A DNA stretch of 64,000 nucleotides from Amanita rubescens (taxonomy: Eukaryota; Basidiomycota; Agaricomycetes; Agaricales; Amanitaceae), in the NCBI GenBank assembly GCA_015039365.1, contig WION01000065.1, forward strand, positions 124,001-188,000. Direction: 5' to 3'. Below, piece after piece: positions 35,903 to 46,000 of this stretch (position 1 is its first letter; every line of letters begins with the position of its first letter). The translations under genes were made by a program, and so were the position numbers. Under the pieces are notes generated by a model that worked only from the letters and a program-made list of their open reading frames with translations, did not search any database and was not told the origin of the DNA.

Positions 35903-36613
35903 TCACCGATAAATGCCACGCCGTGTTACAAAGTTTTCTAAATCTTGTGCTGTGGCCACAGCCAGTACGAATCTACGTTCATTATCTGTCACTGAATCAT
36001 GATTAACTCATAGCATACACGTAACGTTCTGTTATACTTGCCCAGCGCAAAAAGATTTGTTTGCAGGAACCTCTCCAAGTCAACCAGCGATGACATCGGT
36101 GAGATCAGAGTATAAGGCTCTGAAGGATTTCGTCTGAACTTGGTCATGTACTTGTATACCTTGTCGTCCTTATGATATGGGATAAGAACAGCTGAATTTA
36201 AACATAGGAATAACTCACTGGGTTAGCGAGACCGGCTTCCCATTTAGCCTTGAGGGCGGCAACGTCAATGTATCCTAGTGGACGCCTCTTACTGCTGAGG
36301 ACGCTACGGTGAAATTCCAAGTTAGTGCACAGAAAGGAACCGCGTAAAAGGGACGGACGGTATATGCGAGAAGTCACGTTCGTATGCCTGGTCGATAGCG
36401 CGAGCGATGGGCTCAGAAGATGGTAAGCAGAAGGCAGGGGGAAGCTGAAGGTCCTATATGCATTCGAGACAAATGAGGAAATGGAGATTACATGGGACGC
36501 TTAAGCCTTGCCTCTACAACTGCTCCACGGTATTTTTCTTTCACAGAATAGTCGTTGGCAGGTACGGGGTGCGCATCGTACGTTGTCGCACTGCTGAGCG
36601 TAGCAGTGGCCAT
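35903..36613 (-). CDS. CBS-domain protein
   Basis: Small protein with a pair of cystathionine-beta-synthase (Bateman) motifs, usually an adenine-nucleotide sensor. Exons read MATATLSSATTYDAHPVPAN, YSVKEKYRGAVVE, DLQLPPAFCLPSSEPIARAI, YERDFSHIPVLSSKRRPLG, YIDVAALKAKWEAGLANP, DKVYKYMTKFRRNPSEPYTL, MSSLVDLERFLQTNLFAL and, after a GC-AG intron, VTDNERRFVLAVATAQDLEN ending RRGIYR. These match the two strands-helix units of fungal CBS proteins. Partner and ligand unknown. Its stop is 133 bp from the convergent membrane-protein stop and its start is 73 bp from the divergent MLH1 start. Confidence 0.82.
35992..36041 (-). other. GC-AG intron in the CBS-domain gene
   Basis: Exon end GCGCTGG is followed by GCAAGT, and the next exon starts TGACAGAT after TTCAG, giving FAL|VTDNERRF. 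Using the GT five bases on would hit a stop at once. Length 50 bp. Confidence 0.75.
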
Positions 36614-36686
36614 GTTGGAGGGCACTAAACCTTGTTTTCTGGTTAGGGCTTAGATCGACTTGTCTTCTTATTGTTCATGCACGTTC
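36614..36686. promoter_or_regulatory. Bidirectional promoter, CBS protein / MLH1
   Basis: 73 bp between divergent start codons. A single short region must serve both genes. No TATA box seen. Confidence 0.5.
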
Positions 36687-39518
36687 ATGACTTCAAATAC
36701 ACGTGCCAATTCGCCTGAACCACCTGGCCCGCTGCCAATACGTCGTCTAGGACAATCTCTTGTAAACCGCATTGCAGCTGGAGAAGTATGTCACGTCCTT
36801 ACCCACGTTCTTTGCTTAACACTCAAATCCTAGATCATCCATCGCCCAGCGTCGGCGCTCAAGGAGATTTTAGAGAACTCACTCGATGCTGGTGCCACTT
36901 CTATACGCATCACTGTGAAGGACGGTGGATTGAAACTATTGCAACTTCAAGATAATGGCTGTGGTATTCGCGTGAGTCTTAGAACCCATTATTTCACAGT
37001 AATTCACGTCGTGATGTCATAGAAAGCAGATCTGGCTATTTTAGCGGAGCGTTTTACAACCTCGAAACTCTCCAAATTCTCAGACCTTTCCCATTTGACG
37101 ACATATGGGTTCCGTGGAGAAGCGCTGGCATCCATTTCACACGTTTCACGACTATCTGTCATAACTAAGGTGATGGCTGATACATGTGCTTGGAAGTCGG
37201 TGAAAAACACACATTCTTCAATACTGAACTAACCAGTGTCAATAGGGCGTGTTATTTGGATGGGGCGTTAGTTCCGCATAAACCTGGCCAATTGTCAGAA
37301 CCTAAGGCATGTGCTGGTAATGACGGTACGACCATCGTCGTAAGGATCCAATTATCTCCCCATTTCGCGATGCAAACATAAGGTTCTAGATTGAAGATTT
37401 ATTCTACAACATTCCGACGCGTCTTTCTGCATTACGCAGTCCATCAGAGGAATATGGGCGCATACTCGATCTGCTGACCCGGTACGCAATACACAATTCG
37501 AAAGTTTCCTTCTCTTGCAAGAAGGTAAGTAAAGGGAGTTTGAAAATTTGCTCATGTTGATTCGTTGCAGGTTGGATCATCTTCTCCAGATCTGTCGACG
37601 CCGTCGGGGTCCGAAACGACACATGCTATACGGTTACTGTACGGCCATTCCATCGCCAAGGAACTTCTAGAAGCGAAAATATTACCCAAGAATGGAAAGA
37701 AAAAGAGACTATCTGAGAATGACGACGAACTATTAGAGGACAACTCAGAATCTTGGACCGCTGAAGCTTTGTTTACCAATGCCAATTACCAAGCCAAAAA
37801 AATGACATTTATTCTCTTCATCAATCGTATGTCGATTCATAAGAGCCCTGGTACGCTTCTCATGTTACTAGACAGGCTGGTTGAATCTCCTCGCACCAAA
37901 CGCGCCGTTGAATCAATATATAACGGTATATTGCCCAAGGGATCCTTTCCTTTTGTATATCTAAGGTACCCACGATCTATCGATCTTTAACTTGACTAAT
38001 GCCCTTTTCTTTAGTTTGATGATTGACCCCCGGGCCGTCGACGTTAATGTTCATCCAACAAAACGCGAGGTACATTTCCTCAATGAAGAGACGATCATCG
38101 AAACTATATCAGAGTCTTTGGGTCATGCACTCGCCTCTCAAGGTCAATCTAGGGCCTTTGAATGCCAGGTAGTATACGTACAACACATTAAAAGTTGTTT
38201 TTCCTGATTCAATCTGCTCTTATTACAGACTTTACTGACTGGAGGAATTGCCGAGCCAGAAAATATAAATAGCAAAAAGCGCAAGGGGAAAGAAAAAAAT
38301 GTTGACCAAGACGATGAGACTGAAGGTGCAACGCCATCTACATCTTCCGGTACGTCCAATTAATTTTCGCCATGTATCTAGCTAATGCATACTGAAAGGG
38401 GACACACGCAAAAAGGTGTACTCTCACCAGAAAGTCCGGACGTCTTTGCACGATCGCACACTCGACTCGATGTTCCCTGTGGCAAATCCGGCACAAGTAG
38501 AATTGCAGGAAGCTGCCGTTCAAAATCCAGAAACACCAAAAACAAGAGAGATCAAAGAGTCAGATTGCTCCTTAATATCTGTTAAAACCTTGCGGCAAGC
38601 TTTTGTGAAAGATAAACATCAACGTACGTGTCTTTTCTCTTTGCCTCTATACCAAAGCCAATTTTCGTCCAGAGTTGACAGAAATCTTGGAGAAACACAC
38701 CTTTGTGGGCATCGTCGATCTGGAACGTTGTCTATCCTTGATTCAACACTCTACTAACCTGTACCTCGTGAATCACACTGCACTGGCGTTAGTCCTCGAT
38801 CTCTGAAGTTCTTAAGCGATCGTATTTACCGTCATTTCAGCGAGGAACTATTCTACCAACTCGGACTGAGGCAATTTGGAGACATAAACCGCTTGAGACT
38901 AGAACCTCCACCACCTTTACGATCGTTGGTTGAAATAGCAGTGCAAGTTGAAGAGACCAAAGATAGCCCATTGAGCAAGGCTGAAATTGTCAACGTATGC
39001 CAATCTCTTCTTTGTCAGTGCCATTAACTTGACGAAGGGTTCATAGCGTATCGTGGATATTCTGATACAAAGACGATCCATGCTTTCAGAGTATTTCTCG
39101 CTGGATATTAGTGAATCAGGCCTAGTAGAGAGCCTTCCTCTTCTCTTACGGGACTATACTCCGAATCTTGACAATCTTCCCAACTTTCTAATGCGACTTG
39201 GTCCTCAGGTGAGCGCGATGCATTGGGCATCGTACCGTCTGAATTGACGTATTCTAGGTGGATTGGCAGACAGAAATTGAGTGCTTCAACACTTTTTTCC
39301 GAGAACTTGCCTACTTTTACACACCGGGACCGTCGCTAGTCGAGAATGGTGACACCGAGCAGGAAGAGGCGCAAGAAAAGGCGGAACGATGGCAGATACA
39401 GCACATTTTATTCCCAGCTATGAGACGGTATCTTCAGGCTCCAAAGTCACTCCTTGATCGAGACGTCGTTCAGATTGCCTGTCTGCCAGACCTATACAAA
39501 GTATTTGAAAGGTGTTGA
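36687..39518 (+). CDS. MLH1: DNA mismatch repair protein Mlh1
   Basis: MutL homologue, nuclear GHKL ATPase that forms MutL-alpha (with Pms1) and related heterodimers. Start [20 protein letters not shown] leads to [20 protein letters not shown], the ATP-binding [22 protein letters not shown] and [17 protein letters not shown]. The transducer part has [40 protein letters not shown] and the lid-like [19 protein letters not shown] charged linker follows, then the dimerisation domain ([40 protein letters not shown]) and the highly conserved C-terminal tail [11 protein letters not shown]. About nine introns, joins in phase. The start is 73 bp from the CBS-gene start. The sequence just after the stop has a decayed copy 3.4 kb downstream. 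Confidence 0.95.
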
Positions 39519-39625
39519 GCACAACGATGATTAATTGTTACTTGATTATCTGCCATTTCGACTATTATTACAGTAATTGGTGTTGCTATCGTATAGTTGC
39601 TAGTCGTTGGGTTACAAGGAAATCC
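39460..39625. repeat. Junction repeat A: MLH1 3' tail plus spacer
   Basis: Covers the last MLH1 codons and about 107 bp after the stop. Matches 42890-43045. The stretch 39541-39620 differs from 42960-43038 by five substitutions, all C/T transitions, and one indel. Confidence 0.85.
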
Positions 39626-39704
39626 TCTTTACACCTCTTCAACTTTTACATCATCCCAACCAGTCATGATGAGATTTGTCCGGCGGATAGTCAACGATTC
39701 AATA

Positions 39705-40952
39705 CTAATACATACGGTACATTAGCATTAAATGACGTGTGGTGAAAATCTCATACCTAAGCTCCAGAGCGTTCATCGCCTCTTCAACTAAAGTATTCGC
39801 TTGTTCACTGTCTTTGCCCTTACGCTTGGTTTCCGCTGCCCGGAACTTCCCGAACGCCTCTTGAGCATGCTTTAAAGCTTCATCCCACTTGTCCAAGCTC
39901 TTTCTAGGTTTCCGTTCGGATCGTTCACGAAACGACGTCAAGCTCGAAATGTAAGCGCCCATGAACAAGTCAAATATTATCTCGCATATTCGACGAAGAC
40001 CAGCTATGAAACGGTCGGGACCGTCTAACGTGAAATCAGTGAGTCGTAGACCACGGCGGTGTTCGGCAGGATCTCCGGGAAGGCAGCCACGAGTGAATTT
40101 GCGTGTCTTTCCATCGAATGAAAAGAATTCGAACGACATGCCATCACAGAGAATACCAATGACGGGCACGTCAAAACCTTCCGCTGCATTATTCCAATCG
40201 CACGCTGGGGACTCGAACGAATAAAATACTACATCGAGTATAGGAAAAAATGACCCACTATCGCATTTCGCTATGACTTGAGCAATCGCGTCCAAACGCT
40301 CAGCATCATTGCCAATTTTAAACTTCACCTCGATGAACAAAACAGAGATCGAGCCAAATGCTTTAAAATAGTGCTCAATCCTGCCCCGTGTGCTGATGCG
40401 CCCTTCGATGATCGTTTCAGGAATATTTCTAAAAGCAAAGCCGAATTGAGCTATCAGGCGGTTGAAAATCTGTTGTTAAATGCTTTAATTTGGGCAGTGT
40501 GTACGTAAAAAATCATCCCACCGGAGAGAGGAAACGGGATCTTGCCGCTTCATTATTTTGGGCAGACAGTGGACCATATTGAACCAGTAGAACATCCATG
40601 TCCTCTACAATAGACCGGAAAAGGTCGGTGGGGATGCGAGAGCGATGGAGGTTGAACGTCCCGATGTCATCTAACTCTAGCCGGGGGTTAAGCTCAACAA
40701 ATTCGGCCATGTCTTCAAACTTGACATTGGACAAACTAGCCTCCACGCGTTCATCTAACGAAGACATTAGAGCATAAAACCGAAGAGCAACAACAAACCT
40801 CTAAGGGACTTCCGCAAGACATTCCGGTCAAATCTGTATGCATTCAGGAGCCAGAGTACAGCCGATTCAGCTGATTCATAATTCAAAATAAGTGAAGAGA
40901 GCCCATCCTCAATCGGCAGCTTCTCGCCCTCGAATTTTCTCTTAGGCGTCAT
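39705..40952 (-). CDS. PD-(D/E)XK-nuclease-like protein of a basidiomycete family
   Basis: Three exons joined in phase. Exon 1: MTPKRKFEGEKLPIEDGLSS and YRFDRNVLRKSLR. Exon 2: DERVEASLSNVKFEDMAEFV, NPRLELDDIGTFNLHRSRIP and VQYGPLSAQNNEAARS. Exon 3: FAFRNIPETIIEGRIST, then SISVLFIEVKFKIGNDAERL, IAQVIAKCDSGSFFPILD, VPVIGILCDGMSFEFFSFDG and a helical Lys-rich C-terminus. The IEVKF strand with Glu-x-Lys, preceded by Glu/Asp residues and followed by an AQVIAEC-like helix, fits the PD-(D/E)XK core. I recall many similar predicted proteins in agaricomycetes, but nuclease activity is an inference. No stop or frameshift: the gene is intact although it sits inside a broken duplication. Confidence 0.6.
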
Positions 40953-40993
40953 CGGAAAGAGTTGTGGCACTATGTCGCGCAGCAGTGAACTTG

Positions 40994-41290
40994 AGAGGTG
41001 TTTACAGAGTGTAAAACATCACGAGAGTAAATAATGAAAGTGTCCAAGTCCGAATCGTCAGATTCATCATCAAATAGACCAGCGCGACTACCAACCCTAA
41101 AAACATCCAAGACAGGCTGGGGAATGCTACTACCGTTGCTGCCGTCGTGGATTTAGCAAGGATCGCTGCTGCTCGCGCCTCTAAACGTCGATTTGGAGTT
41201 GAAATCATGTAATCCTTTATTTAACGAGACCACCCAAATCGTCTTCTGTTGCGGGTTCCAGTATATCCGCCTATTTCGAGATTAGCCGGC
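40994..41290 (-). pseudogene. Decayed copy of the TAO3 3' end
   Basis: The minus strand reads TPNRRLEARAAAILAKST and then loses the frame, against TPNRRLEARVAAILAKST in the real TAO3 C-terminus at 43.3 kb. Alignable with 43110-43430 at the DNA level except for a deletion of about 75 bp. It has no upstream coding sequence. Confidence 0.88.
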
Positions 41291-41344
41291 GAGGGATAAA
41301 AATCACGGCGGGATAAGCGAGCAGGGCACTAAGGGCAGACGATG

Positions 41345-42693
41345 GAGTTTTTGGAAATTGGGCGGGAGTCTGTTACGAATGTCTTGTCGCTCAATTTACC
41401 CACCATGTCCACCTTGACTTTCAGTTTATCACTACTGTGCAGCGATTTTCTTAAAACCGTTTTGGATTGCATGAACAACGAGACAAACCGGACCATAGAA
41501 CACGTTGAGAATGCGAACGCCCAGCTCTTGGTTTTTGAGAAGGTTCCTGAGGAGCGTCGTAAAGTTGGAAACGGGACAACTAGGACTAGGATCGACTCAC
41601 TCAAGGTCCTTAGATAGATGCTAAACAACGCCCCCAACGTTATGTCGCGTGCGCGGTAATTTGTTGCAACTATCGTGAGGAAAAGTTGGTTATGTTGGCA
41701 TTCTATTATGGCCATGTATGTCTAGATGTGTCCCTTACTACTTCCTCGCTCATCATTTACCGGCAGTTAAGAGCGCATATAAAAGTAAAGTGCCTCGTGA
41801 AACAGGAGCATCGATGACTGTTGTGGAGGAATCCAACTCGTATGTTTTTTGTTCGAACTAAAATTTGATTTTTACGTCCAAAACAGCTCAAAGAGCGTCA
41901 AGCAAACAAATGTGCCGTGATAGAACCAGCATCTGGCAGTAACCATTGGCGCCCAGATTATTCGAAGGTCGATCGCTAAAGCGAACAAATCAAATCCAGG
42001 ATTGGTCAGTACTCATTCTCTCATCTTCTCATTCCGTATGCCTCTGAGAGCCTCTTGTAGGATATCACTTTGCCGGAGACTTGGGACATGCTCTGGCATT
42101 ATGCCGACCTTTCAGAAGACACGATTGAGCGTCTTGAAAATATTGTAGATTTTGATTTGCCAAGTAATGGGATATTGTTAGAGAAATCAATGCATTATGC
42201 ATTTGACAACTTTGAATGGCGCTTTGAAGCAACGGTCTGTACTCCCATAATTCAATGTTTTCTACTAGCTCACTCCAATAGAACGAACCCGATGTGTACA
42301 ACGTGAAGTGGCTCTCAGAGTTTCCCTAGTCTCCCGTAGTCAGACCAATAAATTTGGTCTTTTTTGACGTGATGCACGACGACACTCATATGAGTTTCCC
42401 GAGACAATCTGGGCACTTTGCGGCAGTCGTCAAGTAACATTCACATATCACTCAGAGAACGCTATCCCTCTCCCAAATGCCCGGTTCCTGGCAATTCATG
42501 CAGCTCTCGCCAAGGTCCTTCATTTGAGTGGTGCGGCGGAACCTTTGGATCTTGTTATGGACAGGTTCGATTTTGGATCTTCTCCTGTGCCCTCCGGGAA
42601 GTATGGCAGCGCTGACCTTGACATTCGATTGTCGCTTCTCGATCTTTTTGGAGACCTCTTTTCTCACTTGCCAGCCGAAATTCATGCACAATG
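41345..42693 (+). pseudogene. HNH_2-type (fungal HNH) protein, broken
   Basis: Segments in order: ENANAQLLVFEKVPEERRKV, TRIDSLKVLR then a TAG stop where the 61 kb copy has GAG, a 13-base deletion relative to that copy, ERQANKCAVIEP, LPETWDMLWHYADLSEDTI, SNGILLEKSMHYAFDNFEW and a C-terminal LPNARFLAIHAALAKVLHLSGAAE-like helix ending SHLPAEIHAQ. The N-G-x-x-L then H-x-x-F-D pattern is the second half of the HNH_2 motif; I could not find the first His (AHI-type). The order matches large fungal families of HNH-domain proteins of unknown role. Stop plus deletion make it a pseudogene, although the C-terminal exons are clean. Confidence 0.6.
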
Positions 42694-42889
42694 ATTATTG
42701 TTGAAGTGTTTGTAGCTCAAGTGAATAAATGCTGAATTTTGCCACCGACATGCACTCAGAATGACCAGACCAGATGAGCCTTGATACGCTTCAAGGCTAA
42801 ATCTTACTCGGATTATAATCTACTACTGAGCCCATTTGCCGTGTGCTTGTGGCGCTGTGTAATGCAACTATGCACGAAGTTAGTCGACT

Positions 42890-43045
42890 TGGATACAGTT
42901 CATGTCTGCAAGATTATACAGAGTGTTTTAAAGATGTTGAGTAAAACGATGATTTATTACTTGATTATCTGCCATTCCGATTATTATTACAGTATTGGTG
43001 TCGCTATCGTACAGTTGCTAGTTGTTGGGTTACAAGGATGCAAGA
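42890..43045. repeat. Junction repeat B: decayed MLH1 3' tail plus spacer
   Basis: Aligns with 39460-39625. The MLH1 coding tail is recognisable but degraded (no VFERC), while the spacer is well kept. It ends at the TAO3 3' end, so this is the copy that stayed attached to TAO3. Confidence 0.8.
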
Positions 43046-43092
43046 GTCTAATAGATAAATATGTTGCACAGCAATAAAGCACGAATGAAGAA

Positions 43093-46000
43093 CTAGCGAA
43101 GGCGTTTACCATTCTTAGAGCGTAAAACATTAGGAGAGTCAAAAATGAAAGCGTCGTCCTCCGAGTCCGAGTCCGAATCGTCAGATTCTTCATCAAATAA
43201 ACCACCGCGGCTACCAACCCTAAAAACATCCAAGAAAGGGGTCTGAGGAATGTCTGCTACCGTTGCTGCTGCTGTGGATTTAGCCAGAATCGCTGCCACT
43301 CGCGCCTCCAGGCGTCGATTTGGTGTTGGCGGTGCCTTTCTTGCTCGAGATGGCCCTTCTTGGAAGAAACTTGTCAAATCGTGCAGGTCTTTAACGAGAC
43401 CGCCCAAATCGTCCTCTGTTGCGGACTGTAAATCCGCCAGGGCCTCTACTTCCGGCTCGAAATCAATACGAGATGGACGCGTCGGCATAGAGCAAGTGTC
43501 AAAGACAGCACCAACGTTGGCTCGGCACGTCTCTCGCTGTGGCTCAACCTGTGGAATACACCATCCAGATTCCTCAGGAACTCCGAAAATGGTAGTAGCT
43601 GTGTCAGAATTCTGGAGGGTCTGGATGTGCATGCTCATTCGGAGAACATGCTTCGCGGTTGGTCCACGATTCAACAAGACCATGGGCTCCTCAAGGACAT
43701 CAAGTGCTTGCATTGCAAGATCGGTCTCCAGCAAGCGTAGCAAAGGCATAAGTAGTTCCGACCCCAACAGTTCGAACGGGTTGCGTGTTTCTCGCTGCTG
43801 GAAAAGCAGTTTCAAGATTTGCATGGAATGAATCCGTAGCCACCGTTCGTGATTCAGGACCAAGCTCAATAACAGGGTGACAACCTCTGTCCACTGTTCG
43901 CTACCGTAGTGTTCACGAAGGCTTGAGACTGACTGACGCAGGAAGTCGTCCTTGGTTCTGAAGCTATTCTTGGCAAAAGAGGCCATGATTCTTTGTATGC
44001 TTGGGCGCCCTTCTTTTGTGACCAGACTACTGACATTCTGAGCAAACTCTTTTAGAGTATCATCCTGTTTCTCGGATGTCATTGCATGTAGACACCATGG
44101 TAGCAACAACGTGTACAAATCCCGTACACGCCCTGGGGATGGGTCTACAAGACGATTGTCTTGTTTATTCGTCGAGAGACGAAGTAGAGTTTTAAAAGTC
44201 AACCCCGACGTAACGGACGAACGCAAGCCTTTGAGTAATAAAGGTTGAAGGCACGCAGGCCCAGACCAATTCTTCGGCTGATGTGACAAGAGGAAGTCGG
44301 TAGTGCTAGAATCCAGAGGGAATCTTGTTAAGATTGAATTTAAGAGTAGAAGCACTTGGCGGAACTCTCTTTCGACGGTAGTTGAAAGACAAGCGCATGT
44401 ACTCCAGAAAAGTTGGGGCAACAGGTTCCTGTCAACATCTTCCATTTCGACAATAGCTGAAATGGTTCGTATGATCTCGCAGTTGAAAGGCTCGATATTC
44501 TCTTCCACAGGTGCCGAAATGGTGTTGGACAGTCTCCCCAACAAAAGCGCCATATCACTTTGTTTTACACGCGGTGCCAAGGCTCGGAAAATTTGAAGCG
44601 ATCGAAATGCATTCTGGCGAATAGAGCAAGACGTTCCCCAAGTCAGGGCAACAGAACCCCACGACTCCGTTAAAGAGGGGAATAGGGGATCCAACAACTC
44701 TACGACCTGAGCGCAGAGCCATTTGAGCTTGGGTCCCAAATCAGCTTCCGGTTCATCTTCTTTCCAATAATGAGACTCGGCCTCCTGCTCCAACTGATTA
44801 AGTGCATCGCGAGCAGTTGGCTGACCACGAGCAATTGTCCGATCTGGTAGTTCGTCTAACCCAGGAATCCAAGATCTGATGAGTTGAAAAAGCATGCGTT
44901 GAGCTCGACAGCGTACTTGAGAGTTACGGTGATCAAGATGAATTACAAGCACGTGAAGCAGCGTAGGTAAACGTGTCTTCAACTCCCAGTGACGCTGCAA
45001 GGCGACATCAGTCAAAAACAGCCAAGCAAATTGCGCAGAACCAAGTTGTAGGCGAGGTTGTTCAGCAAACAATGCATCAAGTTCTGACCATAATTCCACG
45101 TCCTGAGCTTCAGGGAACGTTAATTTGTGATCGATGGTAGGTAGCATGCGAGCAGGTTCGATCATGGAGCATAGGTCATCGAATATTTGGCGTCCAACGT
45201 GGGTCTGACAAAGAGAGGCGACAATATTGGCAGCGCAGGAAATGAAGGCAACGCTTCCAATCTTATGAGATTGCTCAAGGAGGAATCTGATCGTGGCATG
45301 ACCATTCGATTGGCAAGGAGGCTCCACCAATCTCGACCAAATGGTCAGAATCTGTTCGCAATGGGTTTGTCCAAACCGCAGAGTTAGGGATATAAGGTGA
45401 TAAAGTGCGAGTGTCCCGCCCTGCGACAGGCTTTGCTTGTCCTCTGTTAAGAGCTGGATATTTGGTATCCAGGACTCCAGGCCTTGTAGCATTAGTAGAA
45501 CGATCACAGTCTTATTCTTGTCCTCTGGCAGAGTTGGCAGCCAGATAGCTACACGAACGAGTATATCGTGGGCTTGGTTCGGGTGTTCGCCAGCGAGAAA
45601 GTCTGCAATGAGACGGTGCGCATGAAGATATGTCCCCGAAGCTAAGCTACAGACGAATGGTTCAAAGTTGAACATTGAAAGCAGGCCGTTGGATTTGACA
45701 TGCAACGATTCCAACATATTAAATGCGCGTCGGCGAATCTCTGTGGAAGGATTACACAAGTTCGTCAATCCCAGACAGATGACTTGTCCAAATGAAAAAC
45801 CGTGCTCTTCCTGGTAGCAGACGACGTCTGAGAGGACTTCAAAAAAGCGACCACCGGACTCGGGCTGATCTGATGAAACTGCAGCCCGCTTCAATGCCTC
45901 GGTTATCAGCTCCGCATTCAACGGGTTAGAAACGAGAATGGTGGATAGTGCCTTTCTGTAATCGCGAGCTGCTCAGTGCCTTCTCGCGAATGAAAAGCTA

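Noticed and set aside
43250..43831. Plus-strand 193-codon frame
   Set aside because: Antisense shadow of the TAO3 last exon.
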